From Anaeramoeba flamelloides (lineage: Eukaryota; Metamonada; Anaeramoebidae), in the NCBI GenBank assembly GCA_027625915.1, contig JANTQA010000032.1:2728001-2792000 (forward strand): DNA of 64,000 bases, in the 5' to 3' direction. Positions 11,805 through 23,079 of the stretch are shown in pieces. The notes under the pieces are model-generated. The model saw only the letters and a list, made by a program, of their open reading frames with translations, did not search any database and was not told the DNA's origin. A program made the position numbers and the translations under genes. Within the stretch, counting starts at the first letter, position 1. Every line of letters begins with the position of its first letter.

Positions 11805-11939
11805 GCATATTTCAGTATTCTATATTACATTATAAAAATAAAATAAAATAAAATAAACCCTGATAATTAATTAGTGTATATCACCTTAATTAACGAACTA
11901 ACCACGGTCAATATACACAACACAAACTATATGATATTG

Positions 11940-14900
11940 TTAAAATATTTTTTGTGCTTTTATAAAATTTTTGATGCGAATTAATAAATTTTCTTTTGAA
12001 ATTTGGATGAATTTATTTAATTTTTTTACAATTAAAGATAAGGATTTTTCACTTAAATTTAAGCACTTTGTGATTAAATCAAGATCAATAATTTTAAATC
12101 GTGAGTCATTATTTGAATCATAATTTCTAAAAAAATTATAATTCAGTCCAATGGTATTCGCAACCGAAAGAATCACTTGTTGTAATTTTAGCATGAATTT
12201 GTAATCTTTATTTGAAATTATTGAAATCAAACCGATTGAGCCCGAAAGTGTACCGTATATGATTCTTTTGGAGTCAAGTTTTTTAAAAACTGAAATTTTT
12301 TCGGCTAGATGCAATTCTGAAATTGTTTTTAAACTAGTTTTTTTCAATTTCTGTTTATTTTTTGAAAGAATAATCAGATTCAATTTATTATTTGCAATTA
12401 AAAAATAATTTGAATTAATGATTGAAATAGCAGTTAAATTTTGATGGTTAAAATCTTTAGCAATAGGAACAATTGTATTTCCTTTCTTCATATCATTCCC
12501 CCCTTCCTCTTCTTTTTCTTCTTCCACTTCGATGTTTATATTGCCCCCCTTTTCTTTTTCTTTTTCTTTCTCATTACCATTCCCACCCCCGCTTATATTC
12601 CCACCCCCCATACCATCTTTAAATTGAGAAACAGTTATCGATGATAATTTATCACTTGAAAGAATTATATCTTTCTCACAATCCAAAAACAAGGAAGGAG
12701 AATAATTCGAATATTGTGAAAGGAATTGTATTTGTAATTCCTCCTCACGATTGTGTATTAATTGAAATAAACACCAGGAACAATCAACCCCGACTAAAAA
12801 TTTATTTGTAGATTCAATCTGCTTCATTGAAAATACGGAACCATTTAAAGTCATTTGTAAGATTACTTTTAGAGTTTTATTTTGCTTCGGATCCAATATT
12901 TGTTCTTTGGACAGAATTAAAATTCTGCCTTTATTTGACTTTTTTTTTTCTGTTTCAAGAATGGTAGTCCCAACAATAAAATATTGTTGCTGGGTGTCTT
13001 TGGATTGGAATTGAAATGAAATTATTGAATTTCCAATTTCGTTTTGATTCAATGTTATTTCATCAATGATTTTCAAATTATGATTCGAAATAACTAAAAT
13101 TTTACAAATTTTGAATTTCCACCGAATATCCTTTTCCATTTCCCAATTGTTTATATCCTTTATCCCCCTCAACACCTTCCCATCATTTGTTTGAACCTCC
13201 TTTCCCATCTTTACCGCGATTATAAGAAAGATATTCTCATTTGGTTCATAAATTATTTTCATTGGTTGAAATTTATTTAATTTTATTTTTCTTAAACTTG
13301 TGAATATATTTGAGATAATTGGTATAGTACACCAAGTAATTTCCTTTTGATTATAAACAATTAATTCTGATCCATGATTATTTATTCTTTTAATATTTTG
13401 TTTTGAAAATTCATAAAACTTAAATTTATTATTTTCAATTATAAAAATGCCAGATCTTTCTCCACTTGCAAAAATAGTTTTATACTTTTCATTTTTGTTT
13501 CCATTTTCTTGTCTTTCAATTTCAATTTCCTTTTCGATTTGGATCTCTTTCTCCTTTCTCTTTACCCCCCTCCTCCACCCCTGTACCACCCCGCCCCCTT
13601 CCATTTCATTCCCCCCTTCCATTTCCATTTCCATTTTTGATTTTTTATTTTGATTTTCATTTAATTTTACATATTTATTTAAAGCGGGTTTCCAAATTAT
13701 TTTATCTAATGAAATCGGACTAACCCCAAGATTAAAAATATCAATTATTTTTATATTGACTTCATTTTCATCCTTTAAAAAACAGTCCAGAAAATAAATT
13801 AACCCATTAACAAAACCAACAATCAAATAATCTTTTTTTAAATCATAATCATTGATTATTGATATTGAACGAGGCAAAATTTTGTTAAAATGATATTTGG
13901 CCATTAATTTAAATTCATTACCATTTTGAATTTTATTTTTATTATGATTTTCATTATGAATATAATTGTAGCGCTGTTGAAATATTTGAACAGAATTATC
14001 CCATAGTCCAACAATTAAAGTATTTTTTTTCAATTTATTATTCATAATATAGGATTTTCCAAAAAATAAGCAACTAATTTCAATATGAAAACTCAAAGTA
14101 AAAATAATTTCAATTTTCAAGCCATTTAAGATTTTGATAATTAAAAGAATATTGTTAGATAAATACAAAGCGATCATATTTTCTAAAATTTTTGAAGAAG
14201 AAAGAATTATAAAATTTTTATATTCAGTGGGCAATTTCCAATTAAGCACAATTTGAAAAGATTTCTTCTTTAAAAAAATAATCGAATCATTTGTAATATT
14301 TAATAGATATTTCTGAAATTCAATTATTGTGATTGTATCATTTAAATTCATATTAGGTACATCAATTCGACTAATAATTTCATTTTCTTTTTTTATTATT
14401 AAATTATTTTCATTTTGATAAGATTTTAAAAAAAGAATATCTTTATAATTCCAAAAATTTTGTAAATTATTCATTTCGATAGAATACATTTCATCCAATG
14501 ATACCTTTGCTGACATTATAATCAAATTAGAATTGTTTTGCGAACTAGAACAAATCGCTAAACCATAAAGTCCACCTAGTAACAGTAAGGCACAAAGATC
14601 TGTAATAGTTGACAAATTGTTCTCAATTAAATAAGGTTCCGAATTATTGATTTTTTTTAAATCGATTATATAAGAATTTCCATTTTTTGATCCCAAATAC
14701 GCTAACCCACTATCCAAATATTGAATTGAAGTTAATTGTAAATGTTTAATTTCACCTATTTTTACAAAAATATAATTGATGAAAGGTCATGAAATATTTC
14801 AAAATTATTAGAATTAATAATAATACAAAGAAAATGCCGGAACTATATTTTGAAAAACTTTCCTTTTAATTAATCAAAAAACCCAATAGTTTTATTCGAA

Positions 14901-17900
14901 AAAAAAAAAGAAAAAAAAAAAATACAATCATACCAAAATTTATTTTTACATTAAAATAAAATGAAAATTTTGTGATCAGCCTGTTGCTTTGTAGAAAATT
15001 AGTTAAAAATATTAATATTTTTCTTTTTTTACAAAAAAAAAAAATTGTCAAAATAACAAGTTTAAATATGGAATGTTGTAAAAAATAGAGTTTTTACAAT
15101 TTTTAAGATAAATAAAGAGTTCCATGTAATTACACACAATTTTCGTTATAGTAAATATAATATCCAATTATTTTAATAGATAAATAATAATTTTAATCAA
15201 AAAATCATGAGGTAAATATCAATCTTTCGATTTTGAAAAAAAAAAAATGATTTTTTTTAAAATTGAAAGATTGGTATTTACCAAACGATTTTATATTGAA
15301 AACCCCTTTGGGCTCAAAAATCAAAAACGGATTTCGTTTACTATTACCAAAATTGTGTGTAATTACATGTAACTCTTTATTTATCTTAAAAATTGTAAAA
15401 ACTCTATTTTTTACAACATTTAATATTTACACTTGTACATTAAATTAGATTTAATATAAAAACATTTTATTGAACATAATAGCATATTTAATTTTAATCA
15501 AAGTCTATGGCAATTGCTGATCTTTTAAATTAAAGCTTACTTTTGGTTGATGGTCCTGTCCAGTATTGTTGTTTATTCAAAGTTGATTGATTTTGTTAAT
15601 TATTTTTATTTAAATTTTATAAATAAATTCTTCATTTAATTTACAAAAAGGATACCACTACCAAATATAGATAGTAAAAAAAAACAATCTCTTCCTGTTA
15701 TAAAACTTAAATACCCCCCCCTAAGATGATAATAACTCTTATTTGTTTATTGACACAAAGTCAATATGTCATTTATTTACACAAGAATACAATTTAAACC
15801 CGTTCTGCAACTTCATTTATCAACTTTAGAGAAATGAAATATTATTTTTAAAAAAATTCCTTTTTTACAATTTAATTTTCAGTGAAAACGATTGATTCTT
15901 TGAGTTTTGAATTTTTGGGATCGAAAAACCAAAAAAGAATAATTTGCAAAACCTTTATATTTTTTAGAAAATCTCACTTTTAGTAATTTCCGAAAGTTTT
16001 TTATGAACAAATAACATTTCAAAATTAATCTAATTTTTAAAAATACAATAAAAATAAATCTTAAATATTCAGAATCATTGAAAATCCAGAAAAAATTGAT
16101 CATTTATTTTATTACCAATTATTTATTAAATTTCTTGGAATATAAAAGATTAGACAATATTTTTTTCCAAATATAAAGAGCATAAAAAAACGAACTGTTA
16201 TTATTTGTATAAGTTGCTTGGGAATATTTTTTAATTTTGTTTTTTATTATAATTATTAATTTGAATTAATTATATTTGTTTGAAAATATTTAAAATTTTA
16301 AGAAATTAATAAAAAAAGCTATCAGTATTTTTAATCTTTGGGATTATTACAAGGTCCATTGTGAAGAATTAAGATTGGATTATTAATTATTGGTTAACAA
16401 TAACCAAATTAAAAAAGTATTTCTTTTGTTATAAGTTGAATTATAAAGGTTTTAAAAAAAGTATTTTGTGAGAATAATGTTACCTTAATAAACTAAAATT
16501 CAAAATTTTCAACACAATTAAAACAGTTCAAACAATCGCAATAATACAATTTCATTCAAATTGAAAATTATTTTGATTTTTGTAAAAATATGAAAGTCAT
16601 TTTTTCATCTTTGAGTTTTTTGTTTTCATTTCATTTTTTGAATTACGTAGCTTGTTTTGGTAGATAAATAATTTTTTCGAACGATTGATACAATGCTAAA
16701 CTTGAGTTGTTCAAAATAGAAGAACCCAAATAAAATTAGTCAATGGTATCTAACCATTTGATCGATCAATAATTCGTAATAGAATTTCAAAAAATTTAGG
16801 AATACATTTTTTTGTTTTGTTCTCTCCAAAATTTTTGACACACCGATAATTTATTAGTATTAATAATTATTTATTTTTTATCTGAGTATTGTAATTTATA
16901 AACAAGTGTTAAAATATCAATTAGTAAATGGTTCTAATTTGGTATTTCTTCTAGAATTGGTTAAATAAGATTTTGTTTTCAAAAAATTGAATTTTTAGGT
17001 GTGCGAAAAAATTTTGAATTGAGTTTGAGTTTGGCTGTTTTTCATATATTTTTTGATATAAAAAAAAAAATTGATTTGAAAAGTGAGTTGAAATAAAGAA
17101 ATTATATTTTAATAAGTTTAAAATAATTATTGTATTTTTTTTGAAATTAAGGAGATTTTTGATACCAAGTCATTTTTACAAAACTTTGTAGTTTTATTTT
17201 TAAAACTATATTTTTGTAAACTTGCTTTACATACATTAAAATTTCAATCTTCTTTCAAAGAAAATAATTTTTTGGGAAATTCTTTTAGAAAATATGTTGA
17301 ATTTTGATACTTTTTGAAAATCTCGAAAAAAATGGATCTTTCTTTTAAAAACTATAATTCATTTCTGAAAATAGCACTTAAAAGTAAGTATGTTAGTTAT
17401 AGTAACGAGATTTTTACTTGGTTTTGATATTTCAAGATGCATTAAATTCATTTTTGAACTACTGTTAAAATTAATACAAAATCGAAGATCGATCACCTAA
17501 GAACTAAAATAACATGTAAGCGCACACTTACACAAGATATTCTTTTTTCCCTTATCAGGGATTGAAAACCTTAAAAAAGAAAACCAAATCAAAAAAAGAA
17601 AAAGAAAAAGAAAAAAAGAGTTTCACCTATTTTTGTTGCTTTTAAAATTGGGACTCTTTGATTCTTTACCTTTTGGTAATATCCTTTTTTTTTCTCTTGT
17701 TTATCTTTTTTGATAATATCGTATTTCACAATCCAAATACCACCGTCGCTATCTGCACACAGGATTTCATCAAATGAAAATTCTGTTGCTAAGGTAATTC
17801 TTCTTGGGATTTCCTTCACTAAACTAAAAGCTTCTGAATAATAACTGATGGTGCCATAAGCAAATGCAAGTACACCTTGACGAAAGCTAAATAAGTTTGA

Positions 17901-18662
17901 GAATGTGTAATCCAAATTGGAGATGGAGAATGGACCTGGTAATAACTTTTGTAGCGTTTTAGAGTAATAGTATGTATTTACACTCACTGATCCTGTATTT
18001 GAAAGACAAAGAACACAAAAACACGGTAAATTCTGCTTGTCATTTCCTTCGTTCTCTTCACGAAGACAAAGATCGCTGCTGAGATTAAAAAAGTTTGTTG
18101 CTGTCTTTAAAAATTTTATTGAGCGTATATTTGGGTGCTGCAACCTCAAATCAATAGCTTTGTTGTCCATTTTTTCTTCTTCTTCTTCTTCTTCTTCTTC
18201 TTCATAATCACCGCTGCTGTCAGAGTTGTATTCAATTAGTTTAATCAATCCTTGATAAAGGTGCAATAAAATGAAATTATATTTTAAACACCTTGCCATT
18301 ATCGGGATCTTGGCCTTGGTGTGCCCTTTTTTATTGTAATTGTTATCACTAACCGATCGAAGCGATTGTGAATAATCATCGTATTTGAAGAAATGAAATG
18401 AATACTCAGAACCTAATAACGCTACAGAGCATTTTTTTTTACCTTTTGGTGGTATTAAGCAGATTTTAATACCATTTAGATTCAAATTGTGCCTCAATAA
18501 TGGCTTGATCGATCCAAATTGTAAAGTATAAATTATGAGTTCGTCTGGCTTTAAAATTAATAAATCTCGGCTTGTCCCATTTACAAAATGTCCAATTGCA
18601 GAATCAATATGAGATCCACTTTTGATTATTGTTTGAAATGAAAATTTTAAATTTGTATTCAT
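11940..18662 (-). CDS. DDB1: DDB1-like CUL4 ubiquitin-ligase adaptor (two exons)
   Basis: My model has exon 1 at 18662-17627 and exon 2 at 14755-11940 (3852 nt, 1283 residues). The phase-1 GTGAAA donor and ATAG acceptor rebuild one frame: ATKIGE continues into IKHLQLTSIQYLDSGLAYLG, the conserved DDB1 stretch that reads like [22 protein letters not shown] in human DDB1. The N-terminus GHFVNGTSRDLLILKPDELI matches the first beta-propeller. LTAISIINSNYFLIANNKLN and the stretch YGTLSGSIGLI match the third. The C-terminus has IDLDLITKCLNLSEKS, as in the DDB1 helical tail. In the known family DDB1 forms three propellers that link CUL4 to DCAF receptors for DNA repair and replication control. This protein is longer than the usual 1140 residues because of Glu runs in exon 1 and Gly/Glu/Lys-rich loops in exon 2. 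CPSF160 and SF3B3 are relatives, but the motifs favour DDB1. Confidence 0.88.
15072..15421. repeat. 350-bp palindromic element in the DDB1 intron
   Basis: The left arm begins AATGTTGTAAAAAATAGAGT and the right arm ends with its complement. About 85 bases of each arm pair, including ATGTAATTACACACAATTTT. A second, inner pair (ATCAATCTTTCGATTTT / AAAATTGAAAGATTGGTATT) makes nearly the whole element fold. Confidence 0.85.
16497..17020. repeat. Family C inverted-repeat element, copy 1
   Basis: Ends AATTCAAAATTTTCAACACA and GGTGTGCGAAAAAATTTTGA. The interior shares long stretches with copies at 32930, 39415 and 55475 (for example AATACAATTTCATTCAAATT). About 525 bp, no open frame. Confidence 0.8.
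17140..17390 (+). repeat. Arm of an inverted pair flanking DDB1 exon 1
   Basis: Resembles the reverse complement of 19085-19335 over about 250 bases, with shared segments such as CTTTTAAAAACTATAATTC and TCTCGAAAAAAATGGATC. The pair encloses the whole first exon. Confidence 0.65.
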
Positions 18663-20241
18663 TTTAAAAGACCCTCAACTATAAAAAGATTAAGACTAAT
18701 AGACAATGTAAAAAAGAAAAAAAAATGTAAAAATAAAACTATTGTAAGAAGGTGATAGATCTGGAACCAATAGAGTTAGTGTTGTGGAAATTCACAAAAT
18801 GATTGTTATTTGTTTCCATACTTTCATATCTTTGTTAAAATTGTTGTTTTATTATCATTCGTCAATTGAAAATATTGAGTTTCCCATTTATTTGATGTGT
18901 AATTGAAAACAGAGCATTTTCATTCAATTGGTATCAAGTTTTTGATTAAGGAAAGTAAAAAATTAATTGAAAATAAATTATTAACCGACCTGCTACAAAC
19001 CATCGTATCATAAAATATACTTACAAATAAAAATACAATTAATTATCTTTAAATTGATTAATAATTCAAAATTCTCATTACAGTCTGTTTTTTAAGTGGT
19101 GTTTTAGATTTGAAATATTGTTTTTAAAAGTTTGATCCATTTTTTTCGAGATTTTCAGATAATTTAAAAATTCAACATATTTTCAAAAAGAATTATCAAA
19201 AATAATTACTTGTGTTTGAAAGAAGATTGGAATATTATTACCTGGGAATGGGTTATATAGAAATAGATTTCTAAAATGAAACTGATAGGTCTTTAAATAA
19301 CCTCATTTAAAAAAAACAAAATAATTTCAAAGTTCAAACTATTACCAAATATTTTCAAAAAAATATATTTTTATTGAAGAAAAAAGATTGAAATCTTATT
19401 ATCTCTGAAGGAAGTATCCAAGAATAGTGTTTAAAAATAAAATCATAAAGTATAAAAAAAACTCACATAATAAAAAATATCTTTATCATCATAAAAAATT
19501 TACAATAATTATTGTAAACTTGAAAAAAATATAATTTCTTTTATCAAACCCATATATCATATCAATTTTCCCCTTTTTGAATAAAAAAATATGCTAACAA
19601 CAACCAAATCATTAAATTAAGAATTCTACCAAAATACTTTTTAAAAACCTGGAAAATTCATTTTTTGATATACGGGAAACTTTTTAATTTGAATCTTTCA
19701 AAACGAATAATTAATAACCACAATCTTAATTCCAGTTTGTAAAAATCAAAAGATTAAAAGTATCAATAGACTAAATTTCATTTCTTAATTTTTTAAATAT
19801 TTTCAAACAAATGACAAGAATTCAAATTAAAAATGATAATAATAAAAAATTAATACAACTTTTCAAATTAATTAGTTAAATCATAACTATTTTGCATTTG
19901 TTTCATGAATAATTGAATGAAAAAGAATAGTAAAAAAAAAAAGGAAAATTTTTCAAATTTCAAGAAATTTAAGAAATTATAGATAAGAAATAATACCTGA
20001 AATAATTATCAGTAGTTATTGATTTTTTAAAAAAAAAAATATCGAATATATTTATTTGTGAAGCTGAAAGCTTCTAAAAAAAATATATTCAGATGTTTTT
20101 TTTTTTAAAAAAGCAATAGCAAATGTTATTTTTTGTTGGCAAACAATATGAAAAAAATAAAAAAGACTAAAAACAAAAAACAAAATTTTTTTTTATTTAT
20201 TTTTCATCCTTTGCGATCTTTAATGAAAATAGTTAGAAATG
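18663..20241. other. Upstream flank of the DDB1-like gene
   Basis: AT-rich, with the second arm of the inverted pair at 19085-19335 starting TACAGTCTGTTTTTTAAGTG. No coding frame is recognised. Confidence 0.5.
19085..19335 (-). repeat. Second arm of the inverted pair flanking DDB1 exon 1
   Basis: Imperfect reverse complement of 17140-17390; lies upstream of the gene. Confidence 0.65.
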
Positions 20242-20405
20242 TTAAAAACAGCTAATATAAAAGATCTTCTTTTGTATTTTAATTTCTTTTAATATTTGTT
20301 CCAAACTCTCATCTGATATTGGAACTTCGTCTGGTGAATCGTTGTTATCTGATTGACAACTAAAAGAGTAAAATTTTGGACCATTAAACATCCCAATACA
20401 ACAAA
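20242..20405 (-). CDS. Orphan small ORF or terminal exon, unknown
   Basis: On the minus strand an ATAAG acceptor-like site at 20406 precedes an open frame starting CCIGMFNGPKFYSFSCQ and ending KEIKIQKKIFYISCF before TAA. The middle, DNNDSPDEVPISDESLEQIL, is acidic and free of homopolymers, unlike the surrounding noise. It could be a stand-alone 49-residue ORF from the internal Met, or the last exon of a gene whose other exons lie between 20.4 and 23 kb. A second possible acceptor (CTTTTAG) lies inside at 20360. No family is recognised and no partner exon was found. Confidence 0.4.
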
Positions 20406-23079
20406 CTTATAAATAAAAAAAAATGTTTTGTTATTTTCTCTTTTTGAAATTCTGTCATTTCAATTATTTAAAAAAAAAAGTAAAAATGAAACTGATTTTT
20501 TAAAACTCCTTTTAAATGGTAGATTGCTTCGATTGCTACTCTTTTTTTGATCATAAGCAAAAAATTTTTATCAAAAAATTGATATTTTTTTTTGATTTCA
20601 AAAAGTCAATTGATAAGATCCAGAAGCCAAAATAAACCTTTTTATTTGTAATAATTTTTTTTTTGATAAAGTGATCTGATATTTTTAGTAACTTGAATTT
20701 TTCACTTTATGGATTTGAATTTTCTTTCCCCAAAAAAAAACTCCAAAAGGACAATTTAAACAATTTCCTCCTATATTTTTAATTTGAAAAAGTTTTGATA
20801 TTTTTTCACTAATTTTTAGCTTATTTTTTTCTTTCCAGAAAAGAAAAGCTTAACCCAATACAAGAACATTTGGTAAACAATATCGAATATGTTACGTGAT
20901 GTTGATCACAAAGATATAGCAACATTTTTTATATTTTTTCCAATATTTTTACATGAGAAAAATAACAAATATATTTTATTTTATAAATGACTTGAAAAGG
21001 AAAATTTTTAAATATTTTTTATACTGATCAATCAAGATATCTGAAAATAAAACCTTTTAAATTGGATCAATACCTATTTTTAAAATCTTAAGACCAATAC
21101 CCCCCCTGAATCCAAAAATTATAACCTCAAAAAATCTTAAAAATTCACTTCTACTAATAGTTACAATTAAAAGTCAAATTTTTTGGACAATTGAACAAGC
21201 ATTAATTTTGGTTAATTGATCATTTTGAATTATATTTTGATTATAATAATCAATCAAGTTTTTGGACTTGGTTTTTATTTTAAAATAGACAAAATTATAT
21301 GTTATAAATATTTAAAAACAAGAACTTTTACAACCATTTTACAATTAAGAATTATTTAAAACTTTTTTTTAGAATGGTAAAATAAAAAATCATTATCTGA
21401 AAATCTTTAATGATGTATTATTTTGTTTTAGTATTAATTTATTTTTAATAAATATCATTTTTTATTATTTTTGGTTCATAAAAATCTGAGAAATTAAGAA
21501 AAGTGAGATTTCATTAAAATAAAAAAATGTTTTTAAAAATCTTTGTTTTATTTTCTAAACCAATTATTTCTATTAATTAGATCAGATTTTTTTCTTAAGG
21601 GATTAGTGTCTACCAAGGAGAAGTCTAAGATTAAAGTAAGATGTTAGTAGGCCAAACTGAATTAATACAAAATGGTTTACAAGATTTTAAAAAATCGATT
21701 AGTCAAGTAGTGCTACTTGTTGATCTCATTCTTTAAAAATAATCTTTGTATTAGTAAAAAACCTAAAGAATTTCTGAAAAAAATATGTATTTTGAAACAA
21801 TTTTTGAGGTTGAATAATCAGATATCCATACTCTAAAGTTGCAAAATATCTTTTTTAAATTGGTGGCGAAATCTATATTACTGGTTTAAAAATTCAATTT
21901 TTTTGAAAATTAAATTATTAACAAATAGATTTGTTTTGACAATTTTTTTCTGAAATCTTGGGAAAATATTGATTTTACAATTAAGTTTTAAAAAAGGAAA
22001 CAAAAATAATCAGTTTTTGGGCTTTTTTGTTGATGATTATTGATTTGTTCTTTGAAATTAATAAAAAAATAGTTACTTTTGGAAGTTCTAAATATGAAAT
22101 ATTAAACACTAGAATACTATTATTTTGACTTTCTATTTTTAGATTTGGAAAAAGGAATTAAAAAAAAAAAGAGTAAAAAAATCAAAACGAAAACTGAAGT
22201 AAATTTTTATGACACAATTATTCAATGACCAAACAAAAAAAAAATCTACAAGATAAAAAATAAAAAGTAAAACTAAAAAATATTTTCCTTTCCAGTAACC
22301 CAAAAACAAATCAAAATTTATTAAAATAGCTTTAAGGATTTTTTTTTTACGAATTACTTTTCTTGTAGTGAGAAAAAATATGAAAAATGAAAAAGTTAGA
22401 TCAATTAATAATAGAAAAAATCAATCATTAAAGTAAAAAATAGTGGATTTAAAACAGAAACAGTTTTTCAAATATTATTTTCCAGAATTAGTCTTTCTTT
22501 GATTGATCAATGATTCAAAATATTTTGAAAAAATTTGCTATTTTTGAGATCTTGCCAAAAAAACTCAATAGGAGTTCGATAATCAAAGTAGGTTTTAATT
22601 TATTTTTTTTTTTGATTTGAAATAAAATTAATATAAAGACTTTCTTGGAAGTTAATTTATTTCCTTCTTTTAATTGATTTTACTTTTGGATTTCAGGTTT
22701 CTGTGATTCTATTAAGGATCCCAATTAAAAATAATTTTGAACTTTTTTTCCCTCTTTCACCTTTTTTTCGCCTGATGGTAATGTATAATATCGGATTTTT
22801 ATCCCATAAATATTCAATATAATGTGGACAAAAATGAATTTATTATAAATATCGAGATCCAAAAATTAAAAATTGAAAAATTTTGGAAATGATATTAAAA
22901 ACATTATTTCAAGAGTTATGACAAATAATTTATTTCAACAAAAAAAATAATAAAAGAAAAAGTAAAACAAAGAAATAGAATAATAAAAAACAGAAAAAAG
23001 TTAAAAGAAAGAAGAAATAAAAAGATAAGGTAAAAAAACAAATAAAAAAAAAAAGATCATTCAATCAAATAAAAAGGAC
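20406..23079. other. Gene-free stretch with a family D repeat
   Basis: AT-rich with many Ts. It contains a truncated family D element (21596-22165). Earlier exons of the 20.2-kb terminal exon may hide here, but I cannot identify any. Confidence 0.45.
21596..22165 (+). repeat. Family D element, right end missing
   Basis: Starts TTAAGGGATTAGTGTCTACC. The interior (AGTTACTTTTGGAAGTTCTA, then CTATTTTTAGATTTGGAAAA) matches the whole copies at 59623 and 63066; the last 200 bases do not align. Confidence 0.75.

Larger units (their letters stand above)
9538..11939. other. Intergenic, low complexity and hairpins
   Basis: No gene seen. It contains a 160-bp hairpin (10452-10612), inverted GTGAGTCACAATTT motifs near 10895 and 11065 that recur near 62795, a long poly-A tract (11248-11312) and a TA microsatellite (11764-11803). 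Confidence 0.5.
14756..17626 (-). other. 2.9-kb intron of the DDB1-like gene, loaded with repeats
   Basis: Starts GTGAAAC and ends ATAG. The same 14 bases, AAAAATAGGTGAAA, span both splice junctions (17634-17621 and 14763-14750). Inside are a 350-bp palindrome (15072-15421), a family C element (16497-17020) and one arm of a larger inverted pair (17140-17390). No separate gene is recognised in it. Confidence 0.8.
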
